DNA from: Siphonodentalium dalli
Lineage: Eukaryota; Mollusca; Scaphopoda; Gadilida; Siphonodentaliidae
Assembly: GCA_032622095.1 (NCBI GenBank)
Contig: CP136066.1
Coordinates: 147,899,559 to 147,963,558, forward strand
Length of the DNA: 64,000 bases
Direction: 5' to 3'
This document shows, in pieces, positions 36,886 to 49,262 of this stretch; position 1 is the stretch's first letter; every line of letters starts with the position of its first letter. Both the position numbers and the translations under genes were made by a program. The notes below the pieces were generated by a model. It was not told the origin of the DNA. It was given only the letters and a program-made list of their open reading frames with translations, and made no database searches.

Positions 36886-38556
36886 AACAGGATACAGTGT
36901 GGATGCCAAGATCGTAGCCAGGGAGTTACTCTGTGATCATATGTGAGGTGAATAGGTATACAGGGAGTTATTGTATGTCATGACTGATGTGAGTAAGTAT
37001 ACAATGAGTGACTATATTGTTATGAGTGGGTTGTCCATGGTAAGATTTATCTAGGTATACAGGGAGAGGTCATGGTCAGGTGTGAGGTGAATCGGTATGC
37101 ATGGAGTGACTGTATGGTGTATGATTGTGTATATCCAGTACGGGTGCACCCGGTGTGCCTGTATGGTCATTGGTGTGGTGTATGGATATAGCTACATGGT
37201 CATCTATGTGTTGGTTATGTATATATGGAGTGACTGTAAGGTCATGGGTGGGATGTACATGTGTTGTCTGTATGATCATGGATGGGATGTGTGGATAAAT
37301 AGGTAGTGATTTTATGGTTACGGGTAATGTGTATATGTATACATGGAATGACTGTACGGTCATGATTGAATATGAATACCTGGAGTAAGCTGAGTGGATA
37401 TTATCCAGCGTGTGGGTACATAGGGAGTGTCCTTGTGGTAACGGGTGGGATGTATATTTTTATATCTCGTGGATGTATTATCATTGGTGGGTGTATAGGG
37501 CTTTAATAGCTGTATTATCATGGATGGCGTGTATGATTATACAGTGAATTGCTGAATTGTCATGTGTGAGGTGTATGTGCAAGTATGGATTGTTTGAGTG
37601 GTCGTATGTGCGGTTTTTTTGTATATCTGGAAGGGCTGAATGGCCATTAGTGAGGTTTACATGTATACCTGGAGTGAATCTATGGTCTAGGGTGGGCTGC
37701 ATATGTATATCGAGTGGTTATATGACTATGTGTGTCGAATAGGTATACATGTAGTGACTGTATGGTTAATGGTGAGATGAGTACATGTAGGTATACAACT
37801 AGTGACTGTATGATCATAAATGTAATGAACATCTATACAGGGGGTGACAGGCGTATGGGTATACATGTACCTGGTGTTCCTGTTTGGTGAGTCGTGTCGG
37901 TATCGTCATGTGTTGGTTATACCAGTACACATACGTGTTGCTTTATGGTCATGGGCGAGGGATATGTGTATACAGCGAGTGGCTATATGGTCATGGATGA
38001 GGTGCATATGCATACATGGAGTTACTATACTGACATGGCTGGGGTGTATTAGTATATCGTGAGTGGCTATTCGGCTATGGTGTGACGAATATGTATACAA
38101 GGATTGACCATGATCGTGTATGAATGTTTTGAATAGGTACACTCGGGGTGACTATATGACCATAGGTCAGGTGAAGGAGTATACCAGGTAACATGGGTGA
38201 GGGTATGTGTATGAAGCGAGTGGCTATATGGCCATTGGTGATGTGCATATGTATACCGGAGTGACTTTATGGTCATTGTTGTAGTGTTGATGTATATATT
38301 GATTGTCTATTTGACCATGCGTTTGGAGAATAGGTATACAGGGGATGACCTTATGGCCAATGGTGAGATGAATGGGTATACAAGGAGTGACTATATGGTT
38401 ATGGGTCATGTTTAGGAGTATACCCGGTGTGCCTGCATTGTGACGCGTGGCTGTATGGTCATCTGTGGTCATGGGTCAGGTGTACATGTATACAGTGGGT
38501 CACTATAGTGTTATGTCTGTGGTGTTTATGTATATATGTAAGGACTGTGTGATAAT
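36886..38556. repeat. Degenerate minisatellite, left block
   Basis: Repeated units of roughly 45-55 bp built around GTATACATGGAGTGACTGTA and TGGTCATGGGTGAGGTG. The units are diverged. ORFs crossing this block are simple products of the repeat. Confidence 0.85.
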
Positions 38557-38641
38557 GGGTGGCTATCGCTTTCCACGATATGACATGACATCTCTATTGA
38601 TTAACATATCCTTGAGTTATTGTGGAAAGCGATAGCCACCC
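38557..38641. repeat. Central hairpin of the palindromic element
   Basis: 20-bp perfect inverted arms at 38557-38576 and 38622-38641 (containing GGCTATCGCTTTCC) with a 45-bp spacer. They mark the axis where the minisatellite changes orientation. Confidence 0.9.
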
Positions 38642-39290
38642 AAGGTACACATGTACAACCCACCCATTACCCCAGTAACTCCATATGTACATAAACACCA
38701 CACACATGACAACATAGTCACCCACTTTATACACGTACATGTACTAGTACACCTGATCATACAGCCATACTTGGTTATACCCGTACATACCACAAATGAC
38801 GATACAGCCACGAGTCACCATGCATGAACACCAGGTATACACCTACACCCGACACATGACCATATAGTCACTCTATGTATACATATTCACTACATTCATG
38901 ATCATACAGTCACTCATTGTATACATATTCACCTCACCGTGGACCATACAGCCACTACATGTATACCTATTCGCCATACCATGACCATAGTGTCAACCCA
39001 GGTATACATATGCACATCACCAATGGTGAGCCCTTCCAGATATACCAATATCCGCACATACGACCACTCATAAGTTCCATACTTGCAATACTCATACACG
39101 CCACCCATGATAATAAATCTACTCCCCATACACCACAAATGATAACACATCCACAACATATATAAATATACGTCTCACCGTTACCAACAGGGCACTCCCT
39201 ATATACCCACACATCATTCATGACCATACAATAACTCCCTGTATACCTATTATCATCATCTATGATCATAGAGTAACTCCCTGGCTGCCA
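38642..39290. repeat. Degenerate minisatellite, right block (inverted)
   Basis: Same unit as the left block in reverse complement (CATGACCATA..GTCACT..GTATAC), shorter at about 0.65 kb. The unequal length of the two blocks indicates independent expansion or contraction after inversion. Confidence 0.85.
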
Positions 39291-41240
39291 TCTTGGCTTC
39301 CACCTTGTATCCAGTTGATAAATGTTTATCATAATGGGCCCAGAATACCCACATATCATGGTTCAACTCAGTTCCGTCTCAAAGTTCTGCCCATTTCCTT
39401 TCAATAATATGGCCAGAATCACAAAAGAGGTTCTCCTCAAAATTCCATACTGCAACTTTAAAATGAATTTGTCATGCCCCATACGGAACTGGGGCAAACA
39501 TAATAGAACGTAGTTGTCAGTTAATTACATTGTAACTAACACGTACAATAACCAAGTGAGTCACAATTTGCCACCTTTTTCGGATAACGCAGAGAATAAT
39601 GTTCGGGATATGTTAACTTTTAACTTTTTACAAATTTGGTTGCCATTTTGGAAGCCATCTTGAGCAATTTAGTCTATAAACACCGTAGTGTGACACATTT
39701 AAGATAGACCAAAAACAATAAACACCTTTCAATCCAAAGATAGTTACATTTTACTTGAACAAATGGTCGAACCCTGAAAAGTTAATTTTTGCCGATGTTT
39801 ATGTCAAGTTTGTGAGAGAAAAATCCAATATTTCTGGTGATGTCAGTGGTGACAATAGTAAAAATGATCCATGGTGCATCAGACATGTTAGTATGCAATG
39901 TATAGAAAACAGATTAGCCAATTGTGTACATCAACCACAACTTGTAAGCGATTGCAGGACACCCTGGGGCAATATTTACCATTTTCCATTTTCCATATTT
40001 CCATTTTCGCAGCCATTTTGAGCCAAGGTAAGATTTATGGTTTCAGAGATTTGGAATATTCATATGTAATGATATGCCTCACTTACATTACAATGTTCTT
40101 TTCTTGTTGAAATATGACTAGAATCCCAATTGTGATTTTTTGTAAAATTTTGTACTGCGTTCTGTAAAATCTAATTTTTGAGGGATCGGAAGGGGTTAGG
40201 ACCCCAATAATTGCATATTTAATTGCTCCAATGATCAGTTAATATACAAAACACAAAATAAAGTTGCATTACTCAACCAGTTCCAAACAGCATGAATTGA
40301 TCTAGAAGATATTTGTGAAAAATGTCATATTTTCAACTTCCGGCGGCCATTTTGGTGGCCATCTTGAATGGTGAGTTTCAATTTTGGCCCAAAAAAGTGT
40401 CATTATGTCTTAGCTTCACGAAAATATATACATTTGTATACCTTTAATAGATTTTCCCTCTATAATTTTCATAAAACTGGCTCACTTATAGTTCTAGAAA
40501 ATGGATCGGGTTGTGGGGGGGGGGGGGGGGGGGGGGGGGTAACAAGTCTCGTTCTTATCAGAAATCGACATGAATATATATTTCTTAAGTTAATCGTATC
40601 GATTTAGGGTTGCATTGGTTGTAATAGTGCAACATTCAAGGGGTGTACGCACATACACACACGTTGGACGAATGCAATCATGTAAATAAAAGTGATTTTT
40701 TACGTTTTGAAAGGTGACCCGATGACCCCCTTCTTATCTTAAAACCCCAGGAATATAATTAGTATATATCAAAGTACTTTGAGACCAAAAATTATGGATG
40801 TACGCGAAAGTGTAAAAAAAGTGAAAAATCACGTTTTGGGGTTCAGCATGGGACCCCCTTTCTTATCTGAAAACCCCAGGAAAATCCCTTTCTTAAGTTG
40901 TGTTTTCTTAATCAGTACACTTAGGAGTATCATCAAACCAAAATTCATTGATGTACGCGGAAGTGTAAATAGAAGTGATTTTTTGGCACTTTTTGGGGTT
41001 CAGCGGCCCCTAATTTAAACCCCAGGAATGCGCAACTTAAGAAATCAGTTTTTTCAGAATGTTCCATTATTGGTACCAACTTTAGGGGGGGGTCAAACCT
41101 TTTGTACGCAAAAGTGTAAATAGAACATATGCGGGCTCCCCAACTAAATGTTTTGGAGCTTCCTCTTTCAAATGGTATATAATATGGCATATATTTTATA
41201 TAAAGTAATCTGGGAATTCGTAAATTAAGTGGGCATTTAA

Positions 41241-42892
41241 AGAGTAATAGAAGGCTTCGATACACTGAGTAAAGGAAATAATAATTTATAATTTGCTCTC
41301 AGGAATACGTTGTATATATCTCCCACTGGCATTGGTACTGGATAATGAGCGGCAAGATTATTATGTCCAATCATAGCATGTTGAGTGGACGTTTTGGTGG
41401 TGACAGGGGCGTGTAATGCGCCTCGCCGCCCATTTGCACATACATATATAACGAAAACTCAGAGGTTTATATGCAGGGCATTTATTCAAGAGTGATCGTT
41501 GTTCTGTGCAAATGATATATATACAAGGGGGAGTCAAACACCCGAAGACAGAAATATACCTGTATACGCCTTGTCACTTTGTCACTGACTCGCGGCCATA
41601 TTGGATCCATCCAGCCCCGTTCTGTTTTTTTTTGTTGGTGCTACAGGTCTGTTTTGGAGTAGCATTCCCATATATGGAATTCATGAATATTCAAAAGCTC
41701 CATTTTTGGAATGCTACTCCAGAGCTTTGACCCGTAGCATTAAAAATCGGATATCAACATCACATTGTTACCAATTTGTTATAGGTTGAACCTGTATATT
41801 GACTTCAACGACCAGACTATAACCCAATATATGCCTTGTCACCGAGTCACGGTCATACTGGATCCATCCAGCCTTTGGGGCACTTATGTACTTCAAGATG
41901 GCGTCCAGCATGGTTCTGAATACCGCATGTCTTGCAAGTTACATACGAGCATAACATGAACATCTGTGTATGGAAATGGTGCATTTACGTTCGAGTGTAT
42001 GTAACGTGAGAAGTGGAAATAATAGGCTATGTGTAAACCAAACAACAACAACAATAACAACAACAACAATAACAACAACCAAGGCTCAGAAATGGCTACC
42101 AAAATGGCCGGAATCTAAAATGAAATGTTACAATGGCAGAAGAAGCATGAATATTCAACCGAGTTGGTAAATAAGAACGAACTATATATAAAACGTCTGC
42201 TTCTTAAAGATAGAAACGTCATTCACACGAATCCATCTCAAGGATTTGCTTATATCGGCAACACGAAATGAAACAAATGCCCTATAAAGGTGTTTTTAGT
42301 GTGATTTCGGCTTTAAAGACATCTGCGATTTGGTCGAGCCTGGTAATTTTATGCATGGGATTCACAAATGCATGCGTTGCTCTACAATCAGCATCAATTT
42401 CAGCCCACCCTTTCGTTATGAAATTCACGTACACTTTATGGATCTTCAACGGCTCCGTGATAAAGAACCAACCCTTTTTTTTTTAAACAAGACATAGGTT
42501 TAATTTGTGTTTCCAATTTATTCTAGGTCACAAGCCCCATTGAATGTTTACTCTTTCATTAGGTTACGAACATATGAAGTTCTGACGTACCTATCGGCTA
42601 TCTCCTCCTATCTCAATATTGCATTTATAAATACAAAAATAATGTTTACACTTAGATTAAATATCTCGCAATTATTACCATTATAGATGCACGTTGTTTT
42701 AAATTGGTTTATTATTCTTAGATCTTTTAATCAACATGTTGATTGAATCAGAAACAGATATTCTGATTTGTTGAGCACTCGTTACTCAATCGCTGAATAC
42801 AAACCACTCAACAAATTATCACTCAACGTGTTGAGTAGACATTTTGATCAATACGATTTTCAGTGCGTACATTATCAAAATTATTGAACACA
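41241..42892. other. Unassigned insert between the palindromic element and unit C
   Basis: Contains two related blocks with GGATCCATCCAGCC (near 41600 and 41860), an inverted pair around GGAGTAGCATTCC (about 41655 and 41710), and an AAC-rich trinucleotide run (about 42042-42079). No gene is supported. Confidence 0.45.
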
Positions 42893-42983
42893 CCACGAAC
42901 TGAAAGGATTTGATCTTAATATTAACTAAGGGTGCACACAAGGGGGGGGGGCATATTAGGAAATGAAATGTTACATGGGTTAA

Positions 42984-43844
42984 ATTCTCTGATTTTGTTT
43001 TTAGTGCCTTACTATACAGTTTAAATAACAATCTATACCATAAAATATGATTAAAATACTATAATTCATCACCATTTGGAACGTCTGTATCCCAGAAGGT
43101 GCCCATAGGATAATAGAAAATAGATGAAATCATAAAAAAAATTCCCCCGTTGTGGCTCCCAGAATGCCAAATAATTCAAACTATAGTTTATTTCCAATGG
43201 AAGGGGGGTAACTATATCTAAATATATAGAGTTATTCCCCTTCCATTGAATATAATAGCCTTTGTACAAAACTTGAGCACAGAACACAATTCTGTATCTC
43301 AACAAAAACAACATCTTCATAGTTTATTGTATCGAATAAGTTTAAAATAAAACGTTTTGGAGCTTCTTCTTTTAAGTGGTATATAATATGGCACATATTT
43401 TATTTAATGTGATCTGGAGGTTCGATAATTAATAATGACCAGTTTTATATAGCGATTAACCAATTACTTGCTCTAACACGCTTGGTACAATATTACCCCA
43501 AGCCAACCAATGAACCGGCTGCAGCCATTGCAGGCGCTGCTCTAGTTTGGTCAGAACATGTTCTGATACTCATCAGTATGACAAGCTGACTTGTACTCTT
43601 TTAACACATGAGTGATGCGAAGCCGACACAATGCGAGCGACCTTGCTCAAGGGTCACAACTTGGCGCGGGTTTTGAAACAGCGAGCAATCCGACAATTGC
43701 ACGTCGATCAAAGCGGCCAAGCCACTGCTGTGTGGAGACTCAATGACAGGCGACGCGCTGCGAACCCATATCGATGTGTTTACATCGAATACAAGTCAGA
43801 CACGCTAACTACCGGACCACGGAGCTCCACAATTAAGTGGGTCT
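42984..43844. mobile_element. Short relative of the palindromic TTAA element
   Basis: Inserted at a GGGTTAAACATG site that is empty in units A, B and B'. Flanked by TTAA (42980-42983 and 43845-43848). The interior aligns with 34720-35050 and 41150-41236 of the giant element. The right end matches its terminal repeat (TTAAGTGGGTCT). The left end lacks the first 10 bp and starts at an internal TTAA. It hosts a SINE at 43433-43830. Confidence 0.65.
43433..43830 (-). mobile_element. tRNA-derived SINE
   Basis: A 398-bp insertion within the TTAA element, flanked by AATTAA (43427-43432 and 43831-43836). Read on the minus strand it starts with a tRNA-like head: an A-box-like GTTAGCGTGTCTGAC (about 43794-43808) and a B-box-like GGGTTCGCAGC (about 43758-43768), properly ordered for an internal pol III promoter. 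The rest is unique sequence. The tail side has no clear long A run. Confidence 0.55.
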
Positions 43845-44172
43845 TTAAACATGATAGTTCACTGGATGGTTATTTATAATGAAAGTAAGAATATAATTGT
43901 TCTATGATTTTTCATGCTATTATTGGTATTAATGGTTTAACAACCGTTGAATGACGTTTTCAGCTGTATCCACAATGAAGGCCTTGATGCACTTTTGCTT
44001 ACCCTATATATGTGAGCTGTATGTCAGTGAATATCCAATCATAATATATTAACGGTCAACAAATTTATTAAGACAATCAACTTAATAACTAAAAATTAAA
44101 TACAAAACATTACAGAAAATATGTCGGCTAAAAGGAAAAATGACAAACTTATCGTCTTTCACAAGCAAGGTA

Positions 44173-44383
44173 CACTAATGCCCTAAATAATCGACCCCTT
44201 AACCACAGAAGAATTATGGGTAAGTTTTCAGGATTTAGTCGGAAATATGGCTTGTTGCCATTCATCTGAAAGCTCACCGAGAGCTTTCCGATGAATGGCA
44301 ACAAGCCATATTTCCGACTAAATCCTGAAAAGTTACTCATAATTCTGCTATGGTTAAGGAGTCGATTATTTAGGGCATTACTG
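44173..44383. mobile_element. Palindromic Tc1/mariner-like MITE
   Basis: A 211-bp near-perfect foldback with termini CACTAATGCCC and, on the other strand, CAGTAATGCCC, flanked by TA on both sides. It interrupts unit sequence that is continuous in A and B. The two arms match almost base for base, with only a short loop near 44277. It has no coding capacity. Confidence 0.75.
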
Positions 44384-44471
44384 TAGTCTCGTAGTCTCGG
44401 CGAATATATGAGCTCACATAGCCCATAATTGTATGAGACATGGCAGTGTTGATATCTCTTCTTTTAATAAA

Positions 44472-45199
44472 TTAATTATCTGTATTATGCCGCCTTGTGC
44501 AAGAAATGATGGTAGCAAATGCACTTCTCATACGTCTTAGGAATCCTTTCTTCGGCGCAGCAGCCAGATCATATTGAACATTCACATGCTTGCAAGTTTC
44601 AATTGAACTGAGTTGTCTGACATTGCATATGTCGCTGCCGTTTTCACTGTTGGTGGATTCGACGTCTGTATTTATCGCTGCGTCTGCACAAATGTCACAT
44701 TCTTGTCCGAACGAGCCAGAAACATTATCAGTTACTTTCGGACCATCAACGATAATATATGCTCTTTTATCAGAGCCGCCAACTGCGGTTAGACTCGTAC
44801 TCGCAGTATTTTCTTCCTGCTCGTCAGATGTTTCTACAGATGTATTCCGATGTTCCGAGGTAGTCGTTGATGAGTTTTGTGACGATGCAAAACGTTCGCA
44901 GACTCTATTGACGTCTTTGGTGCGGGTCACACATATTGGAGCACCACCATCAGCGACGGTATTTACGGTCGCGGTTGGTTTGTATTCTGCAGAAGTATCA
45001 TCAGATACAGTGGTCGGTGAGGATCCGACAGAAGCTGGTGGTACATGTAATTCCGAAATGTCACAGATTATATCGGTGGCCATGTCGCGGGCTACATATG
45101 TGGCATCAAGATCTTCATCGAGGGTATTTGCGCTCGTGGTTGGGTTAGGTCCCACTGTTGCATACGAACGCCCATCTGTCTGGTGTCCATCTTGAATTG
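44472..45199 (-). CDS. Gamma terminal exon, unit C
   Basis: Diverged but open copy of gamma (241 codons plus stop) with the same acceptor context. It has many replacements and an in-frame insertion near the middle (a Cys-Asp-Ile-Cys stretch) relative to A and B. The basic tail is kept with one Arg-to-Ser change. Retention of the frame despite divergence supports past or present coding function. Its upstream exon lies 3.8 kb away at 48960-49022 because the intron has gained insertions. Confidence 0.6.
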
Positions 45200-46515
45200 C
45201 TGTCAAATAAATATAACGTCGGTCAATATAATTATGGAGAAATGTGTGGTCACCATTGCATTGTAATATCTAGATATTATTGCATGCAAATTGTTACTGG
45301 TGAATCGCGCACATAATTGATTTGTAATTTCACTATAGAAATCCAACCCCAACACCACCACAATATACCACTGACCACAGGTTTTAACAAAATGTTAATG
45401 GCAAACTTGCTCGCGAAATCTTATACCATCACTTTACCTGCATGGAGGATCAATCGAAATGTAAACTATATATTCATCGTGAATCGAAGCAGCTCCGACT
45501 GCTTGGTGCAACGTATTGACTAAGTTCCAGCCACTCTAGATGTATGGTACATTAAAGGATTCTTAACATGTAATGTACTTTAATCCACAGTCGCCATATT
45601 TTCTATTGTTCTCCCTTGCACAATATCCAGCCGATTGCCCACTGGTAACAATAGCTGTGGATTATTTAAACAATAAGTGTGCATTATTTTAACAATAACT
45701 GTGGAATATTAAAATATTCCCCAGGTATTGTCATAACAATCGCAAGTCATTGTTTGCTGTGTTCTCCACTTGCTGACACACCGGAATGTAAAATTGGTGT
45801 GACCAATCAATCAATCAAATAAGAAACTGAACAGTCTTAGGTGATTATAATGATCATAGGGATACTAAGAAAGACGGTGGGTGGAATTTGTTTAATGTAA
45901 TAACAACAATTTTACATCAATGTTAGACAATTCGGACTAGAAAAATATATATCACCCCTGGTCAAGTGGTCCAGCAATATACTGAATTATGATCTAGTTA
46001 TGTGTTAATTTATTGTACTATTAATATGTGTATTATAAATAAAATTATCCTATCTGATATGATGCGGTTGGGTCCTGCTGAATTGCTCTGATGATGGTAG
46101 GGCAAACTGATGCTGTTAACAAATAGTACCGTGAGTTCCACAACGAATTAAAACAATGTACAAGCTAAAATTGAAGTCTGCTCTTGTGTGAGTTTGGACA
46201 ATATGCATAGCAAATGCATTGCTCAACGCCACATATGCTAAGTCAGTGTCGTAATTTGGTTGCGAACAACAATATATTTATTAGATTTATTATTTAAGTT
46301 ACCAGTGTGATTATGGGAATAAGTGGTTTGAAGGTCTAAATTATGCTCGCGTTTGTTATATTCGTATAAGGCCTCTGTATGCCGCACATAGCCTAGTTCA
46401 AGAGATTGAATTGAGAAAGTTCGGTTCCCCAACTTCTTTGGCATTGAACAATAAAGAAGCGTTCCTTGTTAATACATTCCTGGTGTGGTATGAATAAAGA
46501 GCGTTTTTCTCTCAC

Positions 46516-46812
46516 TTGTGTGCGAACTATTTAAAACAGCTGAAAAATATATGTTATATTAACATTTTTTTCAGAGCACACAAAGCCGGTATATCACTGG
46601 GGCTCTCCTCGCCTTTGTCGATTATGCAGAAGCTTGGAAGCTTCAAGTCAATACAAAAAACAAAAATAATAATGATTTTCACGAAGAAATGGTCGAAAAA
46701 TCTCCCCACATTCAAGTATGGAGGCTGTAGCCTAGAAATAGTTAAAGAATTCACTTATTTGGGGGGGGGGGGGGTAAATTATTTTATAATCGTCGATTCC
46801 GCCAGAACATAA
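46516..46812 (+). mobile_element. LINE reverse-transcriptase scrap
   Basis: Plus-strand ORF with a segment resembling the RT/thumb region of non-LTR elements: KTKIIMIF, then a short spacer and LEIVKEFTYLG. A poly-G run interrupts it after 46760. Too short to classify. Confidence 0.5.
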
Positions 46813-46995
46813 AGAAAACAGTTACAAACCGGAATGTGAAATTGTTAATTTCGGAATTAGACAATTCGGACTAGAAAAAATATATTCCACCCCGGTCAAG
46901 TGGTCCTGCTAATCTGCTATGATGCGGTTGGGTCCTACTGAATTTCTCTGATGATGTTAGGGCAAACTGATGCTGATAACAAATACTACCATTAA

Positions 46996-47502
46996 ATATT
47001 TTTTAATTTGTCTTTTTCGCGGTGTTGCGATAATCTGAACATATCCACGAAAAGCCATTATGCGTATCAAACATTCAAAACATATTTATTGCGAAATATG
47101 TTTAATACTGGTTGTATTAGTTGTTGAAATTCGACTATATTTTCGTACGATGGTGTAAGTAAACACACACAAGTTGTGCTCTGCTTACATAACACAGAGC
47201 AATTCGATTGGTTATTCATACACAATGATATAAACGCTCTTTATTATTTCCATATCAGGAAAACAGTAATAAATAACGCTCTTTATGTTTACCATATCCG
47301 GATCTAAACAAAAGCCAGAAAACGTAACATGTTTTGCTTTTGTTTACATGCCAAAGGGGAAGAAATCGACAATAACATACTGCTTATGTCATATTTCTGA
47401 TTGCTATAAGAACAAAGTCTGTCTATATTTCACTATTTATGGCGGTTTTTGACGGATGGGAATATTTTAACAGCATACCCACCGCCAACGCCGCCCGTAT
47501 CT
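46996..47502. mobile_element. Reverse-oriented relative of the 25201 TTAA MITE
   Basis: The reverse complement matches 25201-25694 in several blocks (GGTTTTTGACGG, AAACGCTCTTTATT, TTTATGTTTACCAT). The right end begins AGATACGGGCGGCG on the complement. It is flanked by TTAA (46992-46995) and TTAG (47503-47506), the latter apparently mutated. The left end is diverged, so the boundary is uncertain. Confidence 0.45.
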
Positions 47503-48844
47503 TTAGCGACACATTTGCATTGTATTTGAGACTTGTTCTAATAATGAAAAACTTACGAAGGTGGAGCCTTCTTATAACACGGAATCACTCGCACGATATA
47601 ATTTTCTGGTAAATGCTAAATATTTAAATGTTGATAATCCAAATCAGTTCGTAATGTCGGGTACACCACACTATAACTTAAGTGGATTAGTTACGTTGAT
47701 TACATGGATTTTAATAAAATGTTAAGAATTTGATGTCAAAATGCTGAAATTGAAGATCGTTTTATACGGGTAACGACTACTATATATTTATAGTAAATAA
47801 ACCTCATTCGATAACTTACGTTGGTCAAGAACTCCTTGTTAATCCAACTTCGAATTCATGGAAATAAATCAGATAAACAGTAGAATACGAAAACGACTCA
47901 TCGAAAGATTTTTTTATTCCAATATTAACGGAAAACATCAGTTTGATCATCGGCTGGATTGTCATTTACCTCCGGGTGCTTGTGATGTTTATTTCGCTTA
48001 TAAAATGAACGCCATGCTGATAACATATAACTATGTAATATCCATTTAGATAACGTCGACACAGAAAGTTTAGAAAATTACTTCATTCCCTGTTCGAATG
48101 CGGAGTTTGTTCACGTCACGTTTTACTGACAAAATTCACTCTTCTCACATTCAATTTACAAATGCGCCCGAGAACGACGTGTTAATTAATTAGATTAAAG
48201 CGTGTGGTAAGCTAATCGGCGACAAAGGCAATATCATGTTTGGGGCTACCTATAACTGATATCCCGATAACCACTCATCATAACTGGATTGTCAACGCGG
48301 CTCAGTGCATACCAACTCAATGCGACAATTTTGATTTGTGACAATGCAGCGAGGACGAGCAGTATCAGGCCAAGCAAAATAAATGTTTGTTGTAACTGGA
48401 AGGTGTCCATGCACATATGCACTGGTGTCAATTAGACTTCCGCCCATGTGTTATCTGAGATATAACATAATGTGAGTCAAAAATATTGTGTTCATATTGG
48501 TTTATAAATGCACAGCTAAGTAGGATATATAGCAGGATTGGCCATATTTCATGGGGCGGGGGGGGGGGGGGGGGGGGTGGCGATTGACACATTTTTAATG
48601 ACAATTTTAATTCCAAATCTCCAGATCACTATTTAAAGTGGCAACTGAATTTGCGTACAAATCTTTATTTGTCTGACAGATTCGGAAATTGTTTAATGGT
48701 CATGTTCACATTTTTTGTTAAAACTTTTATTGACTTTTATTTGAATATATCATACATTGTAATGTCATTGACAAATTTCAAAGTAATACTATAGGTAAAA
48801 TTAAATTTCGTCTTGTTATTCTTTAAATACTGAGGATTAAGCCA

Positions 48845-48940
48845 GATATTCCCCTCGCTGTCGGCCATTCGTCCAAATAATCACCTCGGCTTCGCCTCGG
48901 TGAATTATTTCTCCGAATGCCCGACAGCTCGGGGAATATC
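48845..48940. repeat. 96-bp foldback element
   Basis: Inverted arms (GATATTCCCC...TGTCGG.CATTCG) around a CCTCGGCTTCGCCTCGG loop. It lies in the gamma intron of unit C and is absent at the equivalent place in A and B. Likely a small MITE. Confidence 0.6.
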
Positions 48941-48959
48941 CTATACGTAATGTACTTAC

Positions 48960-49022
48960 CGTTATTATTAGTCATGTTGTCACGAACCATCACTGCATCA
49001 AATACGTCTTCGACGGTATTAC
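48960..49022 (-). CDS. Gamma penultimate exon, unit C
   Basis: 63-bp copy of 10242-10304 with a GTAAGTAC donor and TTTATTTTAG acceptor. The frame is open with two visible replacements. It joins in phase to 44472-45199 across a long intron. Confidence 0.6.
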
Positions 49023-49165
49023 CTAAAATAAAGGAGGCATATTATGAGAAGACATCGTGTATATAGCGTATACTCATTCCGTTAATTTTCAGTTATCACA
49101 TCAACAATCTCAGTGTTTTCTGACATTTTAAATTCTCCAACCAATATATAGTGTGTGGTTTTCAG

Positions 49166-49262
49166 ACCAACTACGAACATATTTTAAAATGGCAATGCTC
49201 CGCCGGTTGTGTTATTTTCCCTAAACCTTACAGTGCGTGTGTCAGTGTGAACATTTACAACG
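49166..49262 (+). CDS. Candidate plus-strand exon delta, unit C
   Basis: Third copy of the delta segment, still open, with the TTTTCAG acceptor and GTAAGAAC donor conserved and several substitutions. Conservation of sites and frame in this more diverged unit is the main support for delta. Confidence 0.35.

Larger units (their letters stand above)
34670..41236. mobile_element. Giant palindromic TTAA-flanked element (about 6.6 kb)
   Basis: Flanked by TTAA (34666-34669 and 41237-41240), with terminal inverted repeats AGGCCCACTTAATTTTCG and, on the other strand, ATGCCCACTTAATTTACG. Inside, long inverted arms run from about 35057-36885 and about 39290-41143. They are matched over landmarks such as the C-run at 35678-35695 and the G-run near 40515-40540, the ACCCCAGG...AAGTTG blocks and the TGTGACACAT blocks. 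The centre is inverted minisatellite. It has no transposase ORF. A shorter relative is at 42984-43844. TTAA target duplication points to a piggyBac-like mobiliser, which is inference. Confidence 0.7.
45200..48959. other. Expanded gamma intron, unit C
   Basis: Holds a direct repeat (about 45925-46130 and 46855-46990, sharing GATGCGGTTGGGTCCT), a partial TTAA-MITE-like segment (46440-46540), a LINE scrap (46600-46770), a reverse MITE copy (46996-47502) and a foldback (48845-48940). The rest is unassigned AT-rich sequence, with a G-run at 48547. Confidence 0.5.

Noticed and set aside
36886-39290. CRISPR-like array
   Set aside because: Units are diverged, without constant repeats and unique spacers, and the genome is eukaryotic.
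37076-39359. Numerous ORFs of 60-130 codons in the minisatellite
   Set aside because: Low-complexity His/Thr/Met/Tyr products of the tandem repeat on both strands, with no consistent frame.
41950-42170. Short ORF over the AAC-rich run
   Set aside because: Poly-Thr/Asn translation of a trinucleotide repeat.
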